A stretch of DNA of 64,000 bases from Ramlibacter sp. GTDB lineage: Bacteria; Pseudomonadota; Gammaproteobacteria; Burkholderiales; Burkholderiaceae_C. The stretch spans positions 62,001 through 126,000 of the forward strand of contig JAUYOG010000023.1 of assembly GCA_030695945.1 (NCBI GenBank), written 5' to 3'. Shown piece by piece: positions 53,833 to 61,505 of the stretch. The notes beneath the pieces are model-generated. The model ran no database searches. It was not told the origin of the DNA and worked only from the letters and a program-made list of their open reading frames with translations. Made by a program: the position numbers and the translations under genes. The number at the start of each line of letters is the position of its first letter. The stretch's first letter is position 1.

Positions 53833-53907
53833 GGCCCCCACGCTTGTCACTTCGTTTACTGCGCTGCCCCCCTGGGGGGCTTCAGCCTCCTTGAGGCGGC
53901 TCGGCGG
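53833..53907 (+). repeat. Dispersed palindromic element A, copy 6
   Basis: GGCCCCCACGCTTGTCACTTCGTTTACTGCGCTGCCCCCCTGGGGGGC...CTTGAGGCGGCTCGGCGGAGG. It has the same orientation as copies 1 and 4; its end supplies the GGAGG ribosome-binding site of the next gene. Confidence 0.65.
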
Positions 53908-53914
53908 AGGCTGA

Positions 53915-54910
53915 ATGAGCCTGATCACGCGCTGCCCCGCCTGCGGGACGATGTTCAAAGTCGTGCCCGACCAACTCAGGATCTCGGAAGGATGGGTGCG
54001 CTGCGGGCATTGCGCCGACGTCTTCGATGCCTCCGCGCACCTGCAGGCCGATGCCCCCGTCGTGCCGGAGGCTCCGCCCGTCGAGAGCCCCGCCACACTG
54101 GTGCGGGAAAGCGGCGGCGTCGCTGCCCCCGCCGATACACCGGACATTGATGAGGGGCAGGCCGAACCCGAGGAGTTCCTGTCGTCGCTGAACACGGAGG
54201 TGGACGGCGCGATGGCGCTGGATGCGCCGGATTCGGCGCAGCTGGAAGCCGAGGCGCGGACGTTGCGCGAAACGCCGCTGGACCGGCCGTTCGAATTGCG
54301 GCGACAGGATGAGGCCGACGAGGTCGCCGAGCCGCTGCCCTCGCGATTCACGCCCGTGCCCGAATCGGAACTCGAACCCGAACTCCACGACCTGTCGTTC
54401 GTGCGCCAGGCGCGCAGCCAGGAGTTCTGGCGCAAACCCGGCATCCGCGCGGTCCTCGCGCTCGTGCTGTTGGTGCTGGTCTTCCTGCTGGCGGCGCAGA
54501 TCGGCGTGCATGACCGGGACCGTCTCGCGGCCGCGCACCCCGCGCTGCGACCCTGGCTGGCCCGGCTGTGCGAGCCGCTCAGGTGCCGCATCGCACCGCC
54601 GCGCCAGATCGACGCGATCGTGATCGACAGTTCGTCTTTCAACAAGTTGCGCGGCGATGCCTACCGGCTCAACTTCACCCTGAAGAACCAAGCCACCATG
54701 CAGGTGGCGATGCCCGCGCTGGAGCTGACGCTGACCGATGGCCAGGAGCAGCCCGTGGTGCGGCGCGTACTGCTGCCGGCGGATCTCGGGACCCATCCCG
54801 GCGTCATTGCCGCCACGGCGGACTGGTCCGGCTCGCTCGCGCTGGCCGTGGCGGGCAACGGCGCCGGTGCACGGATCGCCGGTTATCGCCTGCTGGCTTT
54901 CTACCCCTGA
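53915..54910 (+). CDS. Zinc-ribbon and DUF3426 membrane protein
   Basis: A protein of 331 residues. The N-terminal MJ0042-type zinc ribbon has two CxxC pairs (CPACGTMFKVVPDQLRISEGWVRCGHC, residues 7-33). A long acidic disordered region follows (about 45-165), then one membrane helix (about 172-192, AVLALVLLVLVFLLAAQIGV). The C-terminal DUF3426-like beta domain (about 215-331) contains YRLNFTLKNQATMQVAMPALELTLTD. The family usually follows prmA in betaproteobacteria. Its role is unknown; a cytoplasmic metal ribbon joined to a periplasmic domain suggests a membrane-linked regulator. Confidence 0.88.
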   Translation: MSLITRCPACGTMFKVVPDQLRISEGWVRCGHCADVFDASAHLQADAPVVPEAPPVESPATLVRESGGVAAPADTPDIDEGQAEPEEFLSSLNTEVDGAMALDAPDSAQLEAEARTLRETPLDRPFELRRQDEADEVAEPLPSRFTPVPESELEPELHDLSFVRQARSQEFWRKPGIRAVLALVLLVLVFLLAAQIGVHDRDRLAAAHPALRPWLARLCEPLRCRIAPPRQIDAIVIDSSSFNKLRGDAYRLNFTLKNQATMQVAMPALELTLTDGQEQPVVRRVLLPADLGTHPGVIAATADWSGSLALAVAGNGAGARIAGYRLLAFYP

Positions 54911-54932
54911 CTACCCTCACGGAACCTTCACC

Positions 54933-55814
54933 ATGGCAGCATTGATCTGTGGCTCCCTTGCCTTCGACACCATCATGGACTTCGAGGGGCGCTTTGCCGA
55001 GCAGATCCTGCCGGACCAGCTGCACATCCTCAACGTTTCCTTCCTGGTGCCGGCGCTGCGGCGCGACTTCGGGGGCTGCGCGGGCAACATCGCCTACAGC
55101 CTGAAGATGCTGGGTGGCGAGCCCCTGCCGATGGCGACCGTCGGCAGCGACGGCGCGGACTACCTGGCGCGGCTGGAGGCGCTGGGTATCGCCACGCAAT
55201 ACGTCAAGGTGGTCGGCGACACCTACACGGCGCAGGCGATGATCATGACCGACCGCGACAACAACCAGATCACGGCGTTCCATCCCGGCGCGATGATGCA
55301 GGCCCACGCCACGCGCATCGAGGCGAGGCCGGATGTCAAGCTGGGCATCATCTCGCCCGACGGCCGCGACGCGATGCTGCAGCACGCGCAGCAGTTCGTG
55401 GATTGCGGCATCCCGTTCGTCTTCGACCCGGGCCAGGGCCTGCCGATGTTCGACGGCAGGGAACTGGCGCGTTTCATCGAGCAGGCGACGTGGGTGACGG
55501 TGAACGACTACGAAGGCAAGATGCTGGGCGAGCGGACGGGCTGGAGCAGCGCGGAAATCTCGCGCCGGGTCGAGGGCCTGGTCGTGACGCTCGGCGGCGA
55601 GGGCTGCGAGGTGTGGATCGATGGGGAGAAGACGACCGTGCCGCCGGTGAAGGCGCGCGAGATCGTGGACCCCACCGGCTGCGGCGATGCCTGGCGCGGC
55701 GCGCTGCTGCACGGGCTGGAGCAGGGCTGGCCGCTCGCGCGCTGCGCCGAGCTTGGCAACCGGGTGGGCGCGACCAAGATCGCGAGCCGCGGCCCGCAGA
55801 ACTGGAAACCCTAG
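54933..55814 (+). CDS. PfkB-family sugar/adenosine kinase
   Basis: A ribokinase-fold kinase of 293 residues. The first PfkB signature region is FGGCAGNIAYSLKMLGGEPLPMATVG (about residues 46-71). The second, DPTGCGDAWRGALLHG (about 247-262), carries the catalytic Asp and anion hole (usual GAGD, here GCGD). The family member in this lineage is often called adenosine kinase, but the substrate is not determined by sequence alone. It follows the DUF3426 gene by 22 bp, and its TAG shares CTAG with the convergent SDR gene. Confidence 0.88.
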   Translation: MAALICGSLAFDTIMDFEGRFAEQILPDQLHILNVSFLVPALRRDFGGCAGNIAYSLKMLGGEPLPMATVGSDGADYLARLEALGIATQYVKVVGDTYTAQAMIMTDRDNNQITAFHPGAMMQAHATRIEARPDVKLGIISPDGRDAMLQHAQQFVDCGIPFVFDPGQGLPMFDGRELARFIEQATWVTVNDYEGKMLGERTGWSSAEISRRVEGLVVTLGGEGCEVWIDGEKTTVPPVKAREIVDPTGCGDAWRGALLHGLEQGWPLARCAELGNRVGATKIASRGPQNWKP

Positions 55815-56578
55815 CCGCGCGCCAGCGTCACGCCGCCATCGACGACGATGGTCTGGCCGACCACGTAATCGCCGGCCCGTGAGGCGAGGTAGATCGCGAC
55901 GCCCGCCATGTCCTCCTCCGTGCCGATCCGCCCGGAGGGAATGCGCCTGGCCACTTCGTCGCCATGGTCGCGTGCCAGCCGGTTCATGTCGGAGGCGAAG
56001 GCGCCCGGCGCGATGCCGCTGACCACGATGTTGTCCTGCACCAGGCGCAGCGACATGCGCTTGGTCAGGTGGATCAGGCCGGCCTTGCTGGCGGCGTACG
56101 AGTAGGTCTCCTGCGGATTCACCGAGACGCCGTCGATCGAGGCGATGTTGATCACCTTGGCGCAATGGGACTTGGCGCCGTATCGCAGCTGCTCGTGCAG
56201 CGCCTGGGTGAGGAAGAACGGCGACTTGACGTTCAGGTCCATCACCTTGTCCCACCCCTTCTCCGGGAAGGTGTCGAACGATTCGCCCCAGGCCGCGCCC
56301 GCGTTGTTCACGAGGATGTCGAGCGCGCCTTCCTTCGCTGCGTAGGCCGAGGCCAAGCCCCGGGCGCCTTCCACGGTGGACACGTCGGCGGGGAGCGCGA
56401 AGCACGGGCCCAGCGCCGAAAGCTCCCGGGCGGTGTCTTCGCAGGCGGCGGCCTTGCGCGAGGAGATGTAGACGCGTGCGCCCTGCATGAGGAAGCCCTT
56501 GGCGATCATGCGCCCGATGCCGCGCGAGCCGCCGGTGACGAGGGCGGTGCGGCCCTTGAGCGAGAAGAGGTCGTTCAT
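55811..56578 (-). CDS. Short-chain dehydrogenase/reductase (SDR)
   Basis: A classical SDR of 255 residues. The cofactor motif TGGSRGIG (about residues 15-22), NNAGAAWG, the catalytic Ser in INIASIDG and YSYAASK with Tyr and Lys are all present. The sequence resembles RhlG/3-oxoacyl-reductase-type enzymes (cofactor Arg SSRK, so NADPH is likely). The end VVGQTIVVDGGVTLARG is usual. It is separate from the liv operon by about 90 bp, on the same strand. Substrate unknown. Confidence 0.9.
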   Translation of the reverse strand: MNDLFSLKGRTALVTGGSRGIGRMIAKGFLMQGARVYISSRKAAACEDTARELSALGPCFALPADVSTVEGARGLASAYAAKEGALDILVNNAGAAWGESFDTFPEKGWDKVMDLNVKSPFFLTQALHEQLRYGAKSHCAKVINIASIDGVSVNPQETYSYAASKAGLIHLTKRMSLRLVQDNIVVSGIAPGAFASDMNRLARDHGDEVARRIPSGRIGTEEDMAGVAIYLASRAGDYVVGQTIVVDGGVTLARG

Positions 56579-56668
56579 TGCTGTTTCGAGGTTGGGACAG
56601 CGGCAGGTTAGCGCCTGCCCGCCGGGCGGCCAATCACCTGGATGACACCCTGGCGCGGCCGGGCTGGC

Positions 56669-57616
56669 TCAGGCGCGGGCGCGCCGCCGGTCCATCCAGG
56701 CGCGCAGCTCGCCGACCACGCCCTTGCGGAAGGCCAGAACGCAAACCACGAAGATCGCACCGATGATCACCGTCACCCAGCTGCCCACCTTGTCGGCGAG
56801 CATGTCCTGCAATGCGATGACGATGCCGGCGCCGAACACCGGGCCGAAGAACGTGCCCACGCCGCCCAGCAGGCTCATCAGGATCACCTCGCCGGACATC
56901 GTCCAGTGAACGTCCGACAAGGTCGCGAAGCCCATCACCAGCGTCTTGAGCGAACCGGCCAGCCCCGAGAGCGCGGCGGACAGCACGAAGGCCAGCAGCT
57001 TGTAGCGGTCGACCTCGTAGCCGAGCGACACGGCGCGCGGCTCGTTCTCGCGGATCATCTTGAGCACCTGGCCGAACGGCGAGGTGACGATGCGCGTGAT
57101 GCCGAGGAAGCACGCGATGAAGATGACCACGACCACGTAGTACATCACGGTGTCGGACGACAGGTCGAGCACGCCGAAGAGCGTGCCGCGCGGAACGCCC
57201 TGCAGGCCGTCCTCGCCGCCGGTGAACGGCGCCTGCAGGCAGATGAAGAACACCATCTGCGCCAGCGCAAGGGTGATCATCGCGAAGTAGATGCCCTGGC
57301 GGCGGATCGCCACCAGGCCGACCAGCAACCCGAGGAAGCCGGCGACGACGACGCCGGCGGCGATCGCCAGCTCCGGGGACCAGGCCTGCGACTTGACGAA
57401 GTAACCCGTCACGTAGGCTGAAAATCCGAAGAACGCCGCATGCCCGAACGAGAGCAGGCCGGTGAACCCGAGCAGCAGGTTGAACGCGCATGCGAACAAC
57501 GCGAAGCACAGCAGCTTCATCACAAAGACGGGGTACAGCCCGATCAGCGGCGCCACGAGCGCCAGGGCCAGCAGCGCCACATAAGTGGCGCGGATCAGTT
57601 TCTTGTCGTTGGTCAT
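56669..57616 (-). CDS. livM: Branched-chain amino acid ABC transporter permease LivM
   Basis: The inner-membrane permease of a high-affinity branched-chain amino acid (or related) importer; 315 residues and about nine helices. Family motifs are LLGFTGLLSFGHAAFFGFSAY near the start, AIRRQGIYFAMITLALAQM and the ATPase-docking region RVTS-like IVTSPFGQVLKMIRENEPRAVSLGY. GGVGTFFGPVFGAG follows. The ATG at 57616 is chosen because the track ORF begins inside livH. Genes run livG-livF-binding protein-livH-livM from right to left. Confidence 0.92.
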   Translation of the reverse strand: MTNDKKLIRATYVALLALALVAPLIGLYPVFVMKLLCFALFACAFNLLLGFTGLLSFGHAAFFGFSAYVTGYFVKSQAWSPELAIAAGVVVAGFLGLLVGLVAIRRQGIYFAMITLALAQMVFFICLQAPFTGGEDGLQGVPRGTLFGVLDLSSDTVMYYVVVVIFIACFLGITRIVTSPFGQVLKMIRENEPRAVSLGYEVDRYKLLAFVLSAALSGLAGSLKTLVMGFATLSDVHWTMSGEVILMSLLGGVGTFFGPVFGAGIVIALQDMLADKVGSWVTVIIGAIFVVCVLAFRKGVVGELRAWMDRRRARA

Positions 57617-57621
57617 TTTTT

Positions 57622-58506
57622 TCACGCCTCCTTGCCGAAGAGGCCGGCGGGGCGCAGGATCAGGACGACCACCATCACGACGAAGACGACGACACTGGAT
57701 GCCTCGGGGTAGAACACGCGCGTCATGCCCTCCACGACGCCCAGCCCCAGGCCGGTGATGACGGAGCCCAGAATCGAACCCATGCCGCCGATCACCACCA
57801 CGGCAAAGACGACGATGATCAGGTTCGAACCCATCAGCGGGTTGACCTGGATGATCGGGGCGGCCAGCACGCCCGCCAGCGCGGCCAGCGCGGCGCCGGC
57901 GCCATAGGTGAGCATCACCATCATCGGCACGTTGACCCCGAACGCCTGGACCAGCTTGGCGTTCTCGGTGCCGGCGCGCAAATAGGCGCCCAGCCGCGTG
58001 CGTTCGATCAGGAACCAGGTGCCCAGGCAGACCACCAGCGAAGCCAGCACCACGAAGGCGCGGTAGTTCGGCAGCACCATGAACCCCAGGTTGGTGGCGC
58101 CGGCGAGCAGGTCGGGCACCGGGTAGTTCTGCCCGGAAACGCCGTACTGGTCGCGGAAGATGCCTTCGAATATCAACGAAAGCCCGAATGTGAGCAGCAG
58201 ACCGTACAGCGGATCGAGCCCGTACAGGTGCTTGAGCATGGTGCGTTCTATCACCACCCCGAGGATGCCGACCACGAGCGGTGCCAGGACCAGGGCGAGC
58301 CAGAAGTTGACACCGAACTTGTCCAGCATGATCCACGCGGCGAACGCGCCCAGCATGTACAGCGCGCCATGCGCGAAGTTCACGATGTCCAGCAGGCCGA
58401 AGATGACGGCCAGGCCCAGGCTGAGCATGGCGTAGAAAGCGCCGTTCACCAGGCCCAGCATGAGCTGGCCCAGGAAGGCCTGGTGGGGGATGCCGAAAAT
58501 CTCCAT
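57622..58506 (-). CDS. livH: Branched-chain amino acid ABC transporter permease LivH
   Basis: The second permease subunit, 294 residues with about eight helices. Motifs include LGLVNGAFYAMLSLGLAVIFGLLDIVNFAHGALYMLGAFAAW, GSNLIIVVFAVVVIGGMGSILGSVITGLGLGVVEG (the EAA-like coupling loop region). The gene follows the binding-protein gene after a strong hairpin and precedes livM by 5 bp. Confidence 0.93.
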   Translation of the reverse strand: MEIFGIPHQAFLGQLMLGLVNGAFYAMLSLGLAVIFGLLDIVNFAHGALYMLGAFAAWIMLDKFGVNFWLALVLAPLVVGILGVVIERTMLKHLYGLDPLYGLLLTFGLSLIFEGIFRDQYGVSGQNYPVPDLLAGATNLGFMVLPNYRAFVVLASLVVCLGTWFLIERTRLGAYLRAGTENAKLVQAFGVNVPMMVMLTYGAGAALAALAGVLAAPIIQVNPLMGSNLIIVVFAVVVIGGMGSILGSVITGLGLGVVEGMTRVFYPEASSVVVFVVMVVVLILRPAGLFGKEA

Positions 58507-58532
58507 GGGGGTAACGCTTCGCGAAAGGAAGA

Positions 58533-58554
58533 AGCCGGCCCGCGGGGGCCGGCT
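58533..58554 (-). terminator. Hairpin between binding-protein gene and livH
   Basis: AGCCGGCC (58533-58540) pairs with GGCCGGCT (58547-58554) around CGCGGG. Read on the minus strand it is followed by TCTTCCTTT. It probably lets the binding protein be made in excess over the permeases, as in many ABC importers. Confidence 0.65.
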
Positions 58555-58566
58555 ATTTCTGGGTTT

Positions 58567-59682
58567 TTACTTCTTGAGCAGTGCGCACTTGGACTCGGCC
58601 ACGGTGGTGAACGCCTGGTCACCCGGCACCTTCTGCACCAGCTTGTAGTAATCCCACGGCGTGGTCGATTCCTTCGTGCCCTTGACCTGGAACAGGTACA
58701 TGTCGTGGATCATGCGGCCGTCGGCGCGGATCTTGCCCTTGCTGTAGAAGTCGTTCGCGCCCGTCTTCTTGATCTCGGCCATCACCTTGTCGGCGTCCGT
58801 CGAGCCCACGGCCTTCACCGCGTTCAGGTACGTCAGGGTCGCGGAGTAGTCGGCGGCTTGCAGGCTGGAGGGCATGCGCTTGTACTTGTCGAAGAAGCGC
58901 TTGGCGAACTTGCGCGAGGCGTCGTCCTGGTTCCAGTACCAGCTGTCGGCCAGCTGCAGGCCTTCGGTGTTCGCCAGCCCCAGGCTGTGCACGTCGTTGA
59001 TGAACACCAGCAGGCCGGCGATCTTCATCGTCTTGTTGATGCCGAACTCCTTGGCTGCCTTCATCGCGTTCGTGAAGTCGCCGCCGGCGTTCGCCAGGCC
59101 CAGGATCTGCGCCTTGCTGGACTGCGCCTGCAGCAGGAACGACGAGAAGTCAGAGGCGTTCAGCGGGTGGCGCACGGCGCCCACCACTGTGCCGCCGTTG
59201 GCCTTGACCAGCGCGTTGCCGGCAACCTTGGCCAGCGCCACGGTGTCGTAAGCGTAGTGGACCGTGTAGGGTGAGCAGTCCTCGTTGGTCAGGCGGGCCG
59301 AGCCGGCGCCGATGACCAGGAACGGGCGCTTCTTCTCGAGTGCCACCTTGGACATGGCCAGCGCGGTGCCCGAGCTGGTGCCACCCACCAGCATGGAAAG
59401 GTTTTCCTTGTCCATCCACTCGCGGGCCTTCGAGCTCGCGACGTCGGCCTTGTTCTGGTGGTCGGCCGTCAGCACTTCGATCGGGCGGCCCAGCACCTTG
59501 CCGCCGAAGTCCTGCGCGGCCCACTTGATCATTTCTCCGCCGGCCGGGCCGTCGATGTCGGCGTACAGGCTCGACATGTCGGTGATGAAGCCGATCTTCA
59601 CCGGGCCGGAACTGCTCTGCGCGAAGGCGCTGAACGTGCCCAGGCCGACGGCCAGTGCTGCCACGAGGGTCTTGAGTTTCAT
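58567..59682 (-). CDS. Periplasmic branched-chain amino acid-type binding protein
   Basis: A substrate-binding protein of the type 1 periplasmic fold (Peripla_BP_6, LivJ-like); 371 residues. The signal peptide MKLKTLVAALAVGLGTFSAFA ends near residue 21. The mature start is VKIGFITDMSSLYADIDGPAGGEMIKWAAQDFGGKVLGRPIEVL. Motifs MLVGGTSSGTALAMSKVALEKKRPFLVIGAGSA follow. Substrates of this family range from Leu/Ile/Val to aromatic acids and amides; the pocket cannot be read safely. The hairpin after its stop suggests higher expression than the permeases. Confidence 0.92.
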   Translation of the reverse strand: MKLKTLVAALAVGLGTFSAFAQSSSGPVKIGFITDMSSLYADIDGPAGGEMIKWAAQDFGGKVLGRPIEVLTADHQNKADVASSKAREWMDKENLSMLVGGTSSGTALAMSKVALEKKRPFLVIGAGSARLTNEDCSPYTVHYAYDTVALAKVAGNALVKANGGTVVGAVRHPLNASDFSSFLLQAQSSKAQILGLANAGGDFTNAMKAAKEFGINKTMKIAGLLVFINDVHSLGLANTEGLQLADSWYWNQDDASRKFAKRFFDKYKRMPSSLQAADYSATLTYLNAVKAVGSTDADKVMAEIKKTGANDFYSKGKIRADGRMIHDMYLFQVKGTKESTTPWDYYKLVQKVPGDQAFTTVAESKCALLKK

Positions 59683-59728
59683 GTAAGTCTCCTGAAAAAA
59701 CGGGGTTGGGTGACGTGGACGGGCGGCG

Positions 59729-60433
59729 CTACACGCCCAGGAATTCCTGCAGCATGGCCATGTTGCCGGCCAGTTCGCGCTGCTCGAACTGCTTGACGAT
59801 GCGGCCGTGTTCCATCACGTAGAAACGGTCGGCCAGCGGCGCCGCGAAGCGGAAGTTCTGCTCCACCAGGACGATGGTGTAGCCCTTGGCCTTCAGGGTG
59901 CGGATCATCTCGGCCAGCTTCTGCACGATGACGGGGGCCAGGCCCTCGGAGATCTCGTCCAGCAACAGCAGGCGGGCGCCGGTGCGCAGGATCCGCGCCA
60001 CCGCCAGCATCTGCTGCTCGCCGCCCGACAGGCGCGTGCCGGGGCTGCCGGCACGCTCCTTGAGGTTGGGGAACATCTCGTAGATGTCGGCCACGCTCAT
60101 GCCGCCAGGGGCGATCACCGGTGGAAGCATCAGGTTCTCTTCGGCCGAGAGGCTGGCGAAGATGCCGCGCTCCTCGGGGCAGTAGCCCACGCCGAGCCGC
60201 GCAACTTTGTGCGGCGGCAGCTTGATGGCTTCCTCGCCGTGGATGCGGATCGATCCCTTGCGGCTGCCGGTGAGCCCGACGATCGCGCGCATGGTCGTGG
60301 TGCGGCCCGCGCCGTTGCGGCCCAGCAGGCAGACCACCTCGCCCTCGTTGACGGTGAGGTTCACGCCGTGAAGGATGTGCGATTCGCCGTACCAGGCGTT
60401 CAGGTCCTCGATGCGAAGGAGCTCCTTGGCCAT
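59729..60433 (-). CDS. livF: ABC transporter ATP-binding protein LivF with altered Walker A
   Basis: An ATPase of 234 residues. The Walker A loop reads GRNGAGRTTTM with Arg44 where nearly all ABC ATPases have Lys. The signature RLSGGEQQMLAVAR, Walker B LLLLDEISEGLAP and the switch His region as VEQNF (LivF normally has Gln here) are typical. The start MAKELLRIEDL at 60433 is preferred to the longer track frame. The partner LivG has a normal GKT. The nucleotides (GGCCGCACC on the sense strand) leave no doubt about Arg. Confidence 0.93.
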   Translation of the reverse strand: MAKELLRIEDLNAWYGESHILHGVNLTVNEGEVVCLLGRNGAGRTTTMRAIVGLTGSRKGSIRIHGEEAIKLPPHKVARLGVGYCPEERGIFASLSAEENLMLPPVIAPGGMSVADIYEMFPNLKERAGSPGTRLSGGEQQMLAVARILRTGARLLLLDEISEGLAPVIVQKLAEMIRTLKAKGYTIVLVEQNFRFAAPLADRFYVMEHGRIVKQFEQRELAGNMAMLQEFLGV

Positions 60434-60434
60434 A

Positions 60435-61208
60435 TCAGTGGGCTCCCTGGAGGGCGGCATCGGCCGTGCCCATGTACGCCTCGATGACCTGCGGGTTGGC
60501 CGACACCTCGGCGTACGGCCCGTCGGCGATGATGGCGCCGCGCTGCAGCACCGTGATCCGGTCGGCAATGGAGGCGACGACGTTCATGTTGTGCTCCACC
60601 ATCAGGATGGTGCGGCCGGTGGACACCTTCTTGATCAGCTCCGTCACGCGGTGCACGTCCTCGTGGCCCATCCCCTGCGTCGGCTCGTCCAGCAGCATCA
60701 GGTCGGGCTCCAGGGCCATGGTGGTGGCCAGTTCGAGCGCGCGCTTGCGGCCGTAGGGAAGGTTGACGGTGAGCTCGTCCGCGAAATCCTTCAGGTCCAC
60801 CGCGGCCAGCAGCTCGTCCGCTCGTTCATGCAAGTGGTGCAGCGAGTGCTCCGGTCTCCAGAAGTGGAACGAGGTGCCCAGGCCGCGCTGCAGGGCGGCG
60901 CGCACGTTCTCGAGCACGGTCATGTGGGGGAACACCGCGGAAATCTGGAAGGAGCGGACAATGCCGCGCCGCGCCGTTTGCGCGGGCTTCTCGTGCGTGA
61001 TGTCCTCGCCGCGGTAGATGATGGTGCCGCGGGTGGGGATGATGAATTTGGTCAGCAGGTTGAAAAAAGTCGTCTTGCCGGCCCCGTTCGGGCCGATCAG
61101 CGCATGGATATGCCCGCGCGCGACCTTCAGGTCGACGTTGTTGACCGCGACGAAGCCCTTGAACTCCTTGGTCAGGCCCTTCGTCTCGAGAATGAACTCA
61201 GCTGCCAA
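60435..61208 (-). CDS. livG: ABC transporter ATP-binding protein LivG
   Basis: An ATPase of 257 residues. Walker A is GPNGAGKTTFF (about residues 38-48). FQISAVFPHMTVLENV is the Q-loop region. The signature is degenerate (NLPYGRKRALELATTMA, LPYGR for LSGGQ), as is normal in LivG. Walker B is LMLLDEPTQGM and the switch is VEHNM. The start is a TTG (61208), with AGGAGG just 4 bases upstream; no better start exists nearby, as ILETKGLTKEF follows at once. It is first in the liv operon; the promoter must lie in 61209-61382. Confidence 0.92.
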   Translation of the reverse strand: MAAEFILETKGLTKEFKGFVAVNNVDLKVARGHIHALIGPNGAGKTTFFNLLTKFIIPTRGTIIYRGEDITHEKPAQTARRGIVRSFQISAVFPHMTVLENVRAALQRGLGTSFHFWRPEHSLHHLHERADELLAAVDLKDFADELTVNLPYGRKRALELATTMALEPDLMLLDEPTQGMGHEDVHRVTELIKKVSTGRTILMVEHNMNVVASIADRITVLQRGAIIADGPYAEVSANPQVIEAYMGTADAALQGAH

Positions 61209-61382
61209 TCCGCCTCCTGCGTTGAACGAGTTGCTCCAGCCAGTAGCGGAGCAACGGGATGGCGAATGCTAAGAACGCATGCTGCACTGCGATAGGGGGT
61301 AAGACCTTAGGTAGTTTTGCGTGATGGACCGCGCCAGAGGGCGGCTCCTCGAGCATGCTGTCAGAAGCCTGACTGACGCGCG

Positions 61383-61505
61383 CTAATGGCCCTCGCGGGC
61401 CCTTGCCAGCAGCTCCGCCGGGAACGCGTTCATGTGGCCCACATGGTCGCAGTGCCACGGGTAGACGGCGCCACGGTAGGTGATGCCCGCCTCGGCCGCC
61501 CTCAC
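61383..61505 (-). pseudogene. Truncated acyl-CoA thioesterase-like remnant after icmF
   Basis: GTG at 61505 overlaps the icmF stop (GTGA) and opens a 40-residue frame, [26 protein letters not shown], then AFPAELLARAREGH and a stop. The stretch YRGAVYPWHCDHVGHMN is the start of the 4HBT (hot-dog) thioesterase family, which normally runs on for about 110 more residues after GHMN. Everything after is missing. The break is therefore a deletion or rearrangement between icmF and the liv operon. Bases 61209-61382 show nothing else recognised beyond the expected livG promoter region. Confidence 0.6.

Noticed and set aside
60435-61208. LPYGR in LivG as a broken ABC signature
   Set aside because: LivG proteins normally have a degenerate signature (for example LPYG) at this position; Walker A and B are intact.
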